Shown piece after piece: positions 51,455 through 62,384 of a DNA stretch of 64,000 nt; within the stretch, counting starts at the first letter, position 1, and each line of letters starts with the position of its first letter. Both the position numbers and the translations under genes were made by a program. Source of the DNA: Clostridia bacterium (GTDB taxonomy: Bacteria; Bacillota; Clostridia; Oscillospirales; UBA644); assembly GCA_017934975.1 (NCBI GenBank), contig JAGBIM010000004.1, positions 1 through 64,000 on the forward strand. Reading direction: 5' to 3'. The notes under the pieces were generated by a model that saw only the letters and a program-made list of their open reading frames with translations, did no database searches and was not told where the DNA came from.

Positions 51455-54400
51455 TCAGTTGTTTTGTTCCAGGAAGAAATTCAAAATTCCCTGCGCGATG
51501 GCCGTTGCGGCCTTATCCATATTGGCGTCGTCCATGAAATAGGCAAGGTCGCTTGGATTGGACATGAAGGCCGTTTCAAAGAGAATGGAGGGGAATTCGC
51601 ACAAACGGGAGACTTTATAATAGTCGCAGGCGTTTTTGCGGGAACGGAAGCCCGTCTGTTCCGTAAAGGTTTTCAAAACCGTCTCGCCCAGAAGTTGACT
51701 GTTGCCGTAACACCAGAAGGTTTCGGTTCCCGTAGCAAGGGATTCGGCGGCGTTAAAATGGATCGAAACGTTCACATCGGGGGAAAGGGCGCGGTACTGC
51801 ACGATCAACTCGTCCAGCGAGTAGGTCTGTTCCCCTTGATGGGTCAGAACCACCGTAGCCCCCATGGCGGTCAGTTTTTCCGCAGTCAGCTTGGAAAGGG
51901 TCATAGCCAGCTTCGATTCCCAAACGGGCACCCCGTTGTGCAGGTACACGGCGCCGGAGCTTTGACTGTGTCCCGGATCCAACGAAACGGTGACGCCGAT
52001 CAAGGGCTTCTCCCCTTCCGCCAGGGTAACGGGATTGCGGAAATTGACGTAGAGCGACGTTCCGTCGAAGTTGCAATAATAACCGTAAATATGCTTGGAG
52101 GTTTTATATTCCAACGTAACGCGCACCGTCGTTTCGTCGATACGCTCCGTTTTCACGGCCGCGAACAGGGGATTTTCGCCCAAGGAAATTTCGGGAAGGT
52201 CTCCCGCAATCCCGTAAAGGGTGATTTCCGCGCTTCGCGTTCCCATCCAGACCGTATGGAAGGCCCGTTCGGTCATTTTCAGGGAAAGAACGGAATATTT
52301 ACCCGACGATTGCAGTGCGGCAGAATTCACCTTAGCCAAAGTGAAGGATCGATCCGAAACGGTAACGTCGGCGGTGGAAAGATACATTCCGTTGGTCAGC
52401 TTCACCGTACCGTCCTTTTTGGACACCACGTTGACCTTCGCACCTTGGGTGGCAATATAATATAAGGTAGGATCCGCCTCCAGATTGGGACGGATATCGG
52501 ACTTGTCCACGGAAACCTCCATGGCGTAGGAGGATGGGTCGTTAATCACTTCCACCAAAGCACCGGGAGCGTTGGACACGCTCTCTTCCCCGCGGGTTGC
52601 GGTAAAGACGGCGTAACCGAGGGTTGCGTTTCCGTCTCCGTCAATCTGAGGAAGGGTGAGCGTACCTTTATAGGTGGCCTTCAGATATTTCCCGTTGTTG
52701 GGGTCTGCGGTGGAGGTAGTCAAGGGGACGGAATACCCGCCCACCTGAACCTTTACGTCGGAGCCGGCGGGGGCAACGCAGGAAAATTCGATCTGTACCC
52801 CCGATTTATCCGCCACGTCGTAGGTTGGGGTAAATTTCCCCGAGGCAAAGGAAAAGCTGTCCAGATAATTCCCGCTTCCGCCCCCCGAGGAGGTACGGGT
52901 GATGACGTAGTCCACCGTCTGATCCTTATGAACGAAACGGACGGTGGTGGTGTTCCCCGTGAGGGTGACGCGATAAGAGAACAAGCCCTCCTTCGTGCGC
53001 TCCACCAATTTCCCGTCTGCATAAAGGGGGAAGTGGGGATCGGAAATTCCGACCACGTAGGCGGTTTTGTAGGAAGAATCCACCCGAATGGAGGATTGAT
53101 TGAACTGCAAGGTGGTGCTGATGGGGGCAGTATAGTACCGTACTTTCACCTGGTCACCCACGCCCGCAAAGTTTTTCAAGAGAGAACCGTAGGTGAAGAA
53201 AACCGCACCGTCCACGTTTTCTTTCGTGTCCATATAATCCAGCTGGGCGGGAATTTCCAGCCCCGTCTGGTAGGCGGCGGTATCTTCGCAACGGTAGGCA
53301 CCCATGCCGATATAAAGGGAAACGCCCGTATCTTTCACGGTTTTGTCCCACCAATCCACGATGGGGGCAAAGGGGGCGGTAGCGTGATCCCGCGCAAAAT
53401 AGACCTGAGGGCAGATATAGTCGAGCCAGCCGCTTTTCACCCACTTCAAGGTGTCGGCGTAGGCGTCGGAATAGGTCTGATGGGCAGCCTTGATGTCCAC
53501 CCCTTCGGGCTGATAATACTTCAGCGCCCAGACGGGGGCGGGGCTGATGCCGAAAATAACGGAGGCGTCGTATTCCTTGATGGCGTTATACAGATTCTTC
53601 ACCAGAGCGTCGTTGTTGGAGCGGCGCCAGTCTGCAAGAGACAGACCGTTTCCGTACTGCTGATACGCCGCAGAATCATCGTAATGCTCGTTGACGGAGG
53701 GGTAAAAATAATCGTCGAAATGGATGCCGTCCACGTCGTAATTCTTCACGATTTCAAGGGCTCCGTCGATGATATACTGCCGTACCTCGGGAATTCCGGG
53801 GTTGAGGTACAGCTTCGTCCCGTCGGTGAGGACCCACTCGGGATGGGCCTTGGCGGGATTGGTAGCCGCCAGATGATCCAGGGTAAAAGATTTTGCGTTG
53901 GTAACGCGGTAAGGATTCAACCATGCGTGGAATTGGATTCCCCGCGCATGAGCGGCTTCGATGGCGTAGGCTAAAATATCCAGAGGAAGTTCGTCCCCTT
54001 GATTTTTCACCACGTAATAAGAGGTGGGATAATATTTCGAGGGGTATAAGGCGTCGCCCGAGGGACGGACCTGGAAATAGACCGTATTCAGCCCCCAAGT
54101 GGCCACGTTGTTCATAATGGTATCAATTTCCGCCTTCAACTGGTCGGCAGACAAGCCGGAGCGAGAGGGGAAATCAATGTTGGCAACGGTGGAAATCCAA
54201 ACTCCCTTCACGTATTCCGCCTCCGGAACCGAGGGAGGGATCTCGATCACGGGAGCGTTGACGGTAACGGTACAGAGTTCACTGTATCCCCCGTCCACGG
54301 AGGTAACGGAAACCTGAGTCGTTCCGAAGCCGACGGCGGTAATCAACCCTTCGTTGGTCACCTTGGCGACGGCGGTATTCCGGGAAACGAAGCGAACGCC

Positions 54401-55648
54401 CTTTTCCGTGGCGTTGGAGGGAACCACCGACGCAGAGATCTGCTTGGACTGTCCCAAAGAATCGAACACGAGGGTATAATCGGAAAGAGAAACCCCCGTC
54501 ACGGAAATGCGATCGTTGGGATTGACCGAAACGGAAAACTCGGCCGTAAAGCCCCCGTCTTGGGTTTCCAGGCGGATGGTAGCCTCCCCACGCTTGACCG
54601 AGGTAACGATCCCCGAATCGGAGACCGTGGCCACGGAAGGATCGGAAGAGGTCCAAAGAACGGTTTTGTTACTGGCGTTTGCGGGAGAAAAGGTAGGCGT
54701 GATGAGATAAATTTGTCCAAGCCCGCGGAAGGTGTAGGATTTATTCTCCAAAGAAATCCCCGTGACGGGAATATTCTGATCCACCGTCACCACGCAAGAG
54801 GCGGAAAAATCTCCGTAAATGCTCTTGGCAATGATGGTTGCCGTTCCGTTGGAGTGGGCGGTTACCGCGCCGGTTGCCCCATCCACCGTAGCGACCTGCT
54901 CGTTGGTGGAGAGCCATTGCAATTCCCGCTGAGAGGTGTGCGCAGGCGTAAAGATGGGACGAAGCGTCAGGATATCTTCCGCGTTCTTAAAGGTAAATTC
55001 CGTAATTTCAAAGGCAAGTCCTTCCACGGGAACGTGCTCGGTCACCGTCACGGTGCAGGTATCCGACACGGTTCCGTCCGCAGAAGAGAGGGTTACCGTT
55101 GCTTTCCCGATGGAAACACCCGTCACTTTTCCGTAAGGATCCACGGAAACCACAGTGGGATCGGAAGAAGTCCAAACCAACTGCAAGGGATCAACGGCGG
55201 CAGGATCACAGAGATACTGCAAAACCTGAGAAGAGGCAAAACCGAGATAAACCTCGGTTTCGGCAAGATCCAAAGAAAGAACGGACAGAACTTCTACGTG
55301 ACATTCGGCCTTCCCTTCCCCCCGAGCGCCCACCACGGTAATTACCGCAGAACCGTTACTCTTGGGCGTCAAAAGTCCGTTTTCGGAAACGGTGACCACG
55401 GCAGGATCCGAAGAAGTCCAGATCAGATCCTCGGGGTCCACGTCCGCAGGATCGGTGGTTGCCACCAGCCGATGGGTGGAAAGCAGGGAGGAAAAGGTGA
55501 CTTCATTCCGATCCAGGACGATGCTCCGAACCGACGCGGGCGCGGCGGAGATCCCAAGAAGAACCGTTGCAACAACGATCAGCAGGGCCACCGATCCACA
55601 AAGGATCCAGAACCAAGGCTTACGGCGAAGGGAGGTAAAGAAATCCAT
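51455..55648 (-). CDS. Big_2 x5 - GHL10 glycosidase-like - amidase_3 fusion protein, membrane-anchored
   Basis: 1397 residues behind AAAGGA. N-terminal transmembrane helix (about 13-33), then five Big_2-like domains (about 40-122, 123-205, 208-291, 294-377, 382-464), each with the WTSSDPxVxxVxxxGxVT pattern. A GHL10 (DUF187) TIM-barrel-like domain spans about 480-800; GIHFDDYFYP carries the Asp pair expected at the active site. About 400 residues of beta domains follow, then amidase_3 (about 1217-1397) with the zinc ligands His1227 (LDPGHS), Glu1244 (WESKL), His1297 (SIHFNA) and catalytic Glu1358 (ILFETAFM). It probably acts on peptidoglycan outside the membrane; two hydrolases on one chain is unusual. 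Confidence 0.88.
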   Translation of the reverse strand: MDFFTSLRRKPWFWILCGSVALLIVVATVLLGISAAPASVRSIVLDRNEVTFSSLLSTHRLVATTDPADVDPEDLIWTSSDPAVVTVSENGLLTPKSNGSAVITVVGARGEGKAECHVEVLSVLSLDLAETEVYLGFASSQVLQYLCDPAAVDPLQLVWTSSDPTVVSVDPYGKVTGVSIGKATVTLSSADGTVSDTCTVTVTEHVPVEGLAFEITEFTFKNAEDILTLRPIFTPAHTSQRELQWLSTNEQVATVDGATGAVTAHSNGTATIIAKSIYGDFSASCVVTVDQNIPVTGISLENKSYTFRGLGQIYLITPTFSPANASNKTVLWTSSDPSVATVSDSGIVTSVKRGEATIRLETQDGGFTAEFSVSVNPNDRISVTGVSLSDYTLVFDSLGQSKQISASVVPSNATEKGVRFVSRNTAVAKVTNEGLITAVGFGTTQVSVTSVDGGYSELCTVTVNAPVIEIPPSVPEAEYVKGVWISTVANIDFPSRSGLSADQLKAEIDTIMNNVATWGLNTVYFQVRPSGDALYPSKYYPTSYYVVKNQGDELPLDILAYAIEAAHARGIQFHAWLNPYRVTNAKSFTLDHLAATNPAKAHPEWVLTDGTKLYLNPGIPEVRQYIIDGALEIVKNYDVDGIHFDDYFYPSVNEHYDDSAAYQQYGNGLSLADWRRSNNDALVKNLYNAIKEYDASVIFGISPAPVWALKYYQPEGVDIKAAHQTYSDAYADTLKWVKSGWLDYICPQVYFARDHATAPFAPIVDWWDKTVKDTGVSLYIGMGAYRCEDTAAYQTGLEIPAQLDYMDTKENVDGAVFFTYGSLLKNFAGVGDQVKVRYYTAPISTTLQFNQSSIRVDSSYKTAYVVGISDPHFPLYADGKLVERTKEGLFSYRVTLTGNTTTVRFVHKDQTVDYVITRTSSGGGSGNYLDSFSFASGKFTPTYDVADKSGVQIEFSCVAPAGSDVKVQVGGYSVPLTTSTADPNNGKYLKATYKGTLTLPQIDGDGNATLGYAVFTATRGEESVSNAPGALVEVINDPSSYAMEVSVDKSDIRPNLEADPTLYYIATQGAKVNVVSKKDGTVKLTNGMYLSTADVTVSDRSFTLAKVNSAALQSSGKYSVLSLKMTERAFHTVWMGTRSAEITLYGIAGDLPEISLGENPLFAAVKTERIDETTVRVTLEYKTSKHIYGYYCNFDGTSLYVNFRNPVTLAEGEKPLIGVTVSLDPGHSQSSGAVYLHNGVPVWESKLAMTLSKLTAEKLTAMGATVVLTHQGEQTYSLDELIVQYRALSPDVNVSIHFNAAESLATGTETFWCYGNSQLLGETVLKTFTEQTGFRSRKNACDYYKVSRLCEFPSILFETAFMSNPSDLAYFMDDANMDKAATAIAQGILNFFLEQNN

Positions 55649-55687
55649 AGAAAAATCCTTTCGAAAAACGGAAAAAACGGGAGAGAA

Positions 55688-56029
55688 TCAGACCATACGT
55701 TCGCTCATATCCGCTTTTCCCGCAAGGAGATGGAAGTGGATATGCATCACCGTCTGGCCTGCGGCGGCACCGCAGTTGTTGATAATGCGGTAACCGTCCT
55801 TCAGACCGAGATCCTTCGCCACCTTGGAAATGGCGGCGAAGATCTTTCCGATGATTTCGGCGTTTTCGGGACGAATATCATCGGCGCAGGTCAACAGATG
55901 CTCCTTGGGCATAAAGACGATATGCACGGGAGCCTGGGGGTTGATATCGTAGATGGCGAGAACGTCCTCGTCCTCGTAAGCCTTTTTCGAGGGGATCTCC
56001 CCTGCGATAATTTTACAAAATACGCACAT
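55688..56029 (-). CDS. HIT-family nucleotide hydrolase
   Basis: 113 residues from the ATG at 56029, placed by AAGGAGT. The start MCVFCKIIAGEIPSKKAYEDE with the CxxC pair and the histidine triad TVMHIHFHLLAG are typical of HINT-like HIT proteins, which hydrolyse nucleoside phosphoramidates and aminoacyl-adenylates. Placed 10 bases after alaS, which suggests a role in clearing adenylates made by aminoacyl-tRNA synthetases; that is inference. Confidence 0.93.
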   Translation of the reverse strand: MCVFCKIIAGEIPSKKAYEDEDVLAIYDINPQAPVHIVFMPKEHLLTCADDIRPENAEIIGKIFAAISKVAKDLGLKDGYRIINNCGAAAGQTVMHIHFHLLAGKADMSERMV

Positions 56030-56039
56030 GGTAAACTCC

Positions 56040-58658
56040 TTATTTGACCAGTTCACGAACGGCCGCGGGAACTTCGCTCAGTTTGGAGGCGTCCCGTCCA
56101 CCTGCGGCGGCACAGTCGGGACGTCCGCCACCGCCGCCGCCACAGAGGGTTGCGGCCTTCTTGACGAGGTTTCCGGCGTGGTTGCCCTTCTTCACGGCGT
56201 TGGCACCGCAAGCGGAGGCAAACATAACCTTGCCGTCGGAAACGGCAGAAAGCAGAATCACCGCATCCGCGTTCTTGGCACGCATCTGATCGGCAACGGT
56301 GCGCAGGAATGCGGCGTCACCGTCCACGGTACAACAAACGAAAGGCGTTCCGTCGATTTCTTCCGCCTTGGCAAAGAGGGAATCGGCAAAAGCGGCGGCC
56401 TGCTTTTCGGTCAGTTCGGTAATCTGCTTCTGGGCAGACTTCAGATCGTTCATGACCGATTCGCAACGGCCCTCCAGATCAGCGGCATTGCCCTTCAACG
56501 CGGCGGCGGAACGGGCGATGACCCCTTCCTTTTCCTCCAGAAGGTTCAGAACGTTCAGGCCGGTAACCGCTTCAATACGGCGGACCCCTGCGGAAATGCC
56601 CGATTCGGAAAGAATATGGAACAGGGCGATACGGGAAGTATTATCCACGTGGGTACCCGCGCAAAATTCGGTGGAAACCTCACCCATCTTTACGACGCGG
56701 ACTTCCTTGCCGTATTTTTCGCCGAAAAGGGCGATGGCGCCGGATTTCTGCGCTTCTTCAATGGGCATAACCCGTGCATCCACGGAAAGGGCGCGAAGGA
56801 TAAATTCGTTGACGATGGCTTCGGTCTTTTTGATTTCGTCAGCGGTCATGGCGGCGAAATGGCTGAAGTCGAAGCGCATCCGATATTCGTCCACGTAAGA
56901 GCCTGCCTGAGCCACGTGATCCCCCAGAACCTCCCGCAGAGCGGCCTGAAGAAGGTGTGCGGAGGAGTGGTTGCGGCGAATGGCGTCCCGTCGGACGGGA
57001 TTGATGGACATACCGACGGAATCACCCACGGACAGGGTGCCGTCGGTGACGGTGCAAAGATGGAGGAAGACCCCTTCGGTCTTCTTGGTGTCGGTAACCT
57101 CGGCCACGTTGACACCGTTTACGGACACAACGCCCGTATCGCCCACCTGGCCGCCCCCTTCTCCGTAGAACACGGAACGGTCAAAGACGATGGTGCAATC
57201 TCCTTCGGAGACCGATTCCACAGACTCGTCGTCCACGAAAATGGCAAGGACCTTACCCACGCAGGACTCGTCGGTATATCCCAAGAATTCGGTTTTGGGA
57301 AGTGAAGTGATGGCGGATTTGGTGGCGTCGGACCAACCGCTGATATTGGCACGGGCGGCACGGGCACGGGTTTTCTGCTCCTGCATGAGGGCGTCGAAGC
57401 CGTCTTCGTCCACGGTCAAGCCCTTTTCTTCGGCGATTTCGCGGGTCAGGTCAATGGGGAAGCCGTAGGTATCGTACAGTTTGAATACGTTGGCGCCGGA
57501 AAGGGTCTTCTCCCCTGCCTTGGCAGCCTCGGCCACCATTTCGGAAAGAATGGACAGGCCCTGGTCGATGGTAGCATCGAAACGTTCCTCTTCCAGAGAG
57601 AGAACCTTCTTGATATAGGCGGCCTTGTCCTTCAGTTCAGGGTATGCGCCCTCGTTGTCCCGAATGACAACGTCGCACAACTCTCCGCCCAGGAACGCAC
57701 CGTCGATGCCGAGCAAACGGCCGTGACGGGCGGCTCTGCGGATAATACGGCGAAGAACGTATCCGCGGCCTTCGTTGGAGGGAAGAACGCCGTCGCAGAT
57801 CATGAAAGAAGAGCTGCGCACGTGGTCGGTAATGATACGGATGGAAACGTCGTCGTCCGCGTCGTCACCGTAATTTTTACCGGACAGTTTGCAGACGGTA
57901 TTCAGCACGTTGCGGATGGTATCCACCTCGAACATATTGTCCACGCCCTGCATAACGCAGGCCAGACGCTCCAGGCCCATACCGGTGTCGATGTTCTTCT
58001 GAACGAGCTCGGTATAATTGCCGTTGCCGTCGTTATTGAACTGGGAGAACACGTTGTTCCAGATTTCCATATAACGGTCACATTCGCAACCGGGCTTGCA
58101 ATCGGGAGAACCGCAGCCGTATTTTTCGCCACGGTCAAAATAAATTTCGGAACAGGGGCCGCAGGGACCGCTTCCGTGCTCCCAGAAGTTGTCGGCCTTC
58201 CCCAGACGGACGATGTGTTCTTCGGGAACGCCGATCTGATCCTTCCAGATATGGAACGCCTCTTCGTCTCCTTCGTAAATGGAGGGCCAGAGAAGATTTT
58301 CGGGGATTTCCAGAACCTTGGTCAAAAATTCCCAAGAGAAAGCGATGGCTTCTTCTTTGAAATAGTCTCCGAAGGAGAAGTTGCCCAGCATCTCGAAATA
58401 AGTCCCGTGGCGGGCGGTTTTACCCACGCGCTCCAGGTCGGGGGTGCGGATGCATTTCTGGCAGGTGGTGACGCGGCGACGGGGAGGTTCCTCTTCCCCG
58501 GTAAAATACTTCTTCATGGGAGCCATGCCCGAGTTGATGAGAAGAAGGGATTTGTCGTTAATCGGAACCAGGGGGAAGCTGGGAAGTCTCAGATGCCCCT
58601 TGCTTTCAAAATACGAGAGATATTTCTCGCGGATTTCGTTCAGACCCATGCTATGCAT
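56040..58658 (-). CDS. alaS: alanyl-tRNA synthetase
   Basis: 872 residues from the ATG at 58658 (AAAGGAA upstream; another ATG nine bases later is possible). Class II synthetase: motif RVTTCQKCIRTPDLERVGKTARHGTYFEMLGNFSFGDYF, then NVFSQFN and the anticodon-independent recognition region. The editing domain has NHSSAHLL (HxxxH) and CAGTHV, so it can deacylate Ser- and Gly-tRNA-Ala, and a C-terminal coiled coil plus the glycine-rich CGGGGGGRPDCAAAGG closes the protein. No T-box leader precedes it, since ispE ends only 38 bases upstream. Confidence 0.97.
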   Translation of the reverse strand: MHSMGLNEIREKYLSYFESKGHLRLPSFPLVPINDKSLLLINSGMAPMKKYFTGEEEPPRRRVTTCQKCIRTPDLERVGKTARHGTYFEMLGNFSFGDYFKEEAIAFSWEFLTKVLEIPENLLWPSIYEGDEEAFHIWKDQIGVPEEHIVRLGKADNFWEHGSGPCGPCSEIYFDRGEKYGCGSPDCKPGCECDRYMEIWNNVFSQFNNDGNGNYTELVQKNIDTGMGLERLACVMQGVDNMFEVDTIRNVLNTVCKLSGKNYGDDADDDVSIRIITDHVRSSSFMICDGVLPSNEGRGYVLRRIIRRAARHGRLLGIDGAFLGGELCDVVIRDNEGAYPELKDKAAYIKKVLSLEEERFDATIDQGLSILSEMVAEAAKAGEKTLSGANVFKLYDTYGFPIDLTREIAEEKGLTVDEDGFDALMQEQKTRARAARANISGWSDATKSAITSLPKTEFLGYTDESCVGKVLAIFVDDESVESVSEGDCTIVFDRSVFYGEGGGQVGDTGVVSVNGVNVAEVTDTKKTEGVFLHLCTVTDGTLSVGDSVGMSINPVRRDAIRRNHSSAHLLQAALREVLGDHVAQAGSYVDEYRMRFDFSHFAAMTADEIKKTEAIVNEFILRALSVDARVMPIEEAQKSGAIALFGEKYGKEVRVVKMGEVSTEFCAGTHVDNTSRIALFHILSESGISAGVRRIEAVTGLNVLNLLEEKEGVIARSAAALKGNAADLEGRCESVMNDLKSAQKQITELTEKQAAAFADSLFAKAEEIDGTPFVCCTVDGDAAFLRTVADQMRAKNADAVILLSAVSDGKVMFASACGANAVKKGNHAGNLVKKAATLCGGGGGGRPDCAAAGGRDASKLSEVPAAVRELVK

Positions 58659-58696
58659 TGTATTCGTATTCCTTTCAGAAATGAATTTCGTTTTAT

Positions 58697-59527
58697 TTAC
58701 ATGAAATGGCAAACTTCACAAAATTGCGTATTGATATTTTTGGCGGCCGTTTTTGCTTTTTCCGCGTCTCGGAACAGTCCGAAAACGGTGCTTCCGCTTC
58801 CCGACATTTCCGCCGCGTCCGCCCCCAGATCCAGTAATTGCTTTTTCAGAAGAGGGACGGAGGGACACAGAAGGGAGGCCGCGTCGGTAAGATGGTTGGA
58901 CACGTAAGGCGTTACGTCTTCGCCCTTCCGTAAAGCCTCCAGAAAAGAGAGCGTTGTGAAGGCTTTTTTCTGCGGAAGACCGTCATAGGCCCGATATACG
59001 TCGGGGGTAGAAGCCCGTTCCGCGGTTTTTGCAAGGACCACGGTATATCCGTCAAGCTTGGGAAGAGAAGACAACCGTTCTCCGATTCCTTCCGCCAGAC
59101 AGAGGCCGCCTTTCAGGAAGAAGGGCACGTCCGCGCCGATGGAGGCGGCAACCCGCAGAACCCGTTCGTCTTCCGTCGATAGACCGAAACGGTCGCAAAG
59201 CAGACGGAGCACCGCCGCCGCATCGGAAGATCCGCCGCCAAGCCCCGCACAGACGGGGATGCGCTTAATCAGATCAATATGGAAATCTCCCGAAAGGGAA
59301 AATTCCCGCAAAAAGCTCTGCGCCGCTTTATAGCACAGATTCCGCTCGTCTACGGGAACGTAGGGAAGATTGCAGGAAAGGGAGATTCCGTTCCCGCCCT
59401 CCTCCAGGGTTACCGTATCGGCCAGGGAGATTTCGGCAAAGAGGGAGGACAGAAGGTGATATCCACGCTCGTCCCGACCCGTAATATCCAAAGTCAGATT
59501 GATCTTTGCGTAGGCGTTGGCTTTCAC
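58697..59527 (-). CDS. ispE: 4-diphosphocytidyl-2-C-methyl-D-erythritol kinase
   Basis: 276 residues from a GTG start directly after the stop of the aminotransferase gene (TAA GTG), with GGGGAG upstream. GHMP kinase of the MEP isoprenoid pathway. Motifs: AYAKINLTLDITGRDERGYHLL, the ATP loop PVCAGLGGGSSDAAA and the C-terminal MSGSGSTVFGLF. It shows that this organism makes isoprenoids, including undecaprenyl carriers for the wall, by the MEP route. Confidence 0.95.
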   Translation of the reverse strand: MKANAYAKINLTLDITGRDERGYHLLSSLFAEISLADTVTLEEGGNGISLSCNLPYVPVDERNLCYKAAQSFLREFSLSGDFHIDLIKRIPVCAGLGGGSSDAAAVLRLLCDRFGLSTEDERVLRVAASIGADVPFFLKGGLCLAEGIGERLSSLPKLDGYTVVLAKTAERASTPDVYRAYDGLPQKKAFTTLSFLEALRKGEDVTPYVSNHLTDAASLLCPSVPLLKKQLLDLGADAAEMSGSGSTVFGLFRDAEKAKTAAKNINTQFCEVCHFM

Positions 59528-60712
59528 TTACTTCTCCCCTTCCAGACGGGAAATAAACCGTTCCAGACGGTCCATGGCGATCTTCAGATGATCCATGGAA
59601 TAGGCGTAGGAAATACGGGCAAACCCTTCTCCGCTTTCCCCAAAGGCGTTCCCGGGAACCATGGCCACCTTTTCCTCCTCCAAAAACCGTCGGCAGAATT
59701 CCTCCGAGGACAGACCGAAGCGACTGAGATTCGGAAACACGTAAAAGGCTCCGAGAGGCTCGAAGCAGGGAATATTCAACCGTTCGAAGGTACGAAGCAA
59801 AAACTTGCGGCGCATATTGTATTTTTCCCGCATCATGGCGATATCCTCGGCCCCGTGCTCCAGGGCTTCCACCGCTGCGTATTGACTGGTGGTGGGAGCG
59901 CTCATAATGCCGAACTGATGCAACTTCAACGCAGGTCGGATCAATTCCTTCGGGCCGCAGACGTACCCCATACGCCAGCCCGTCATGGCGTAGGCCTTGG
60001 AGAAGCCGTTTACCACCACGGTTCGCTCCCGCATTCCCTCAATGGAAGCGAAGGAAACGAGAGGCTCTTTGGCGTAACTGAGTTCGATGTAGATCTCGTC
60101 GGAGACCACCAGAATCTGCGTATCCCGCAACACGGCGGCGATAGCCTCGTAATCGGCCTTGGTCATGATGGCGCCCGTGGGATTGTTGGGATAAGAAAGA
60201 ACCAGCAGTTTGGTTTTTGGCGTAATGGCCGCCTTCAGAGTCTCGGGGGTGAGACGGAAGGCATCCTTCTCGTAGGTGGGAAGAGAAACAGGAACGGCGC
60301 CCGTCATGGAAGCCAAAGGCGCATAACACACGAAGGAGGGTTCGGGAATCAGAACCTCGTCTCCGGGACGCAGAACGGTACGCATGGTAACGTCGATTCC
60401 CTCACTGCCGCCCACGGTGACAATCACCTCCGCATCGGGGTCATACTGCAGACCGAAGCGGCGGGACATATAAGACGTGATGGCCCGACGCAACGGAACC
60501 AGACCCGCGTTGGGGGTATAGGCCGTCTTCCCTTCGTTCAGGTTGCTGATGCCCGCCTCGCGGATATGCCACGGGGTCTTGAAATCGGGCTCCCCGATGC
60601 TGAGGGTGACCACGTCCTGCATGGATCCTGCCAGATCGAAGAACTTACGGATCCCCGAGGGCTTCATATCCCGTGCGGTGGGGTTCAGCAATTCGTCATA
60701 ATTCAAGCTCAT
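59528..60712 (-). CDS. class I/II pyridoxal-phosphate aminotransferase
   Basis: 394 residues from the ATG at 60712, one base after the stop of the Lrp-type gene. Fold type I: the cofactor lysine is Lys239 in NGFSKAYAMTGWRMGY, with YPNNPTG (175-180) and SDEIYIEL, and the substrate-carboxylate Arg in ARISYA. It belongs to the aspartate/alanine/aromatic group (PatA/AspC-like). Coupling with the Lrp-type regulator suggests a role in amino acid metabolism under its control. Substrate not predictable. Confidence 0.92.
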   Translation of the reverse strand: MSLNYDELLNPTARDMKPSGIRKFFDLAGSMQDVVTLSIGEPDFKTPWHIREAGISNLNEGKTAYTPNAGLVPLRRAITSYMSRRFGLQYDPDAEVIVTVGGSEGIDVTMRTVLRPGDEVLIPEPSFVCYAPLASMTGAVPVSLPTYEKDAFRLTPETLKAAITPKTKLLVLSYPNNPTGAIMTKADYEAIAAVLRDTQILVVSDEIYIELSYAKEPLVSFASIEGMRERTVVVNGFSKAYAMTGWRMGYVCGPKELIRPALKLHQFGIMSAPTTSQYAAVEALEHGAEDIAMMREKYNMRRKFLLRTFERLNIPCFEPLGAFYVFPNLSRFGLSSEEFCRRFLEEEKVAMVPGNAFGESGEGFARISYAYSMDHLKIAMDRLERFISRLEGEK

Positions 60713-60713
60713 A

Positions 60714-61202
60714 TCAGATCTCACTCAAAAGCCGATGGTCGCAGGAGTCGGATTCCATCAGCACGCCCTTATCTTTGTATTTGGTGAGGACGAAATGGGT
60801 GGCAGTCCCCGTCACGCCGTCGATAACGGCCAACTTCTCTCCCACGAAACGGGCCACGTCCCGCAGGGTTCTGCCTTCCAGAACCACCATCAGATCGTAG
60901 CCGCCGGACATGAGGTAAAGATCCTGCACCTCGTCGTAGGCGCAGATCCGCTTGGCCACTTCCTCAAAGCCCTCTCCGTGACGGATGTGGACCTTGATCT
61001 CGATAACGGCACAGGTGTGCTCCCGATCGGTCTTGTCCCAATTGACCAGAGCGTGATAGCCCCGCAGAGTTCCGTCCTCCTCCGCTTCCCGAATAATTTC
61101 GGCAACGGCGGACTCGTCCATATCCAGGGCGTCGGCAATATTCTTCGCCGTCAGGCGGGCGTTCTGTTCCAGATAGTGAAGAATCTTTTCGCGTTCGTTC
61201 AT
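60714..61202 (-). CDS. Lrp/AsnC-family transcriptional regulator
   Basis: 162 residues behind AAAAGGAG. N-terminal winged HTH (about 1-60; LEQNARLTAKNIADALDMDESAVAEII) and a RAM ligand-binding domain (about 65-150; MSGGYDLMVVLEGRTLRDVARFV). Lrp/AsnC proteins sense amino acids and often act on adjacent genes. It lies 21 bases after metK and just before the aminotransferase, which is probably its main target. Confidence 0.93.
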   Translation of the reverse strand: MNEREKILHYLEQNARLTAKNIADALDMDESAVAEIIREAEEDGTLRGYHALVNWDKTDREHTCAVIEIKVHIRHGEGFEEVAKRICAYDEVQDLYLMSGGYDLMVVLEGRTLRDVARFVGEKLAVIDGVTGTATHFVLTKYKDKGVLMESDSCDHRLLSEI

Positions 61203-61223
61203 GATTCGGCTCCTTTTCGGAAA

Positions 61224-62360
<1,137 letters not shown>

Positions 62361-62384
62361 AACGTATCAATCCTTAAAATGTAA

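Noticed and set aside
50099..52465. 788-codon plus-strand reading frame
   Set aside because: It lies opposite the PHP gene and the large fusion gene, both of which have clear family motifs. Its composition is His/Gly/Arg-rich without domains, as expected for an antisense shadow in moderate-GC DNA.
58659..58696. T-box leader in front of alaS
   Set aside because: The gap to ispE is 38 bases, with no room for a specifier loop and antiterminator.
62361..62384. SAM riboswitch in front of metK
   Set aside because: Only 24 bases separate degV and metK, too short for any known SAM riboswitch, and the degV leader shows no such fold.
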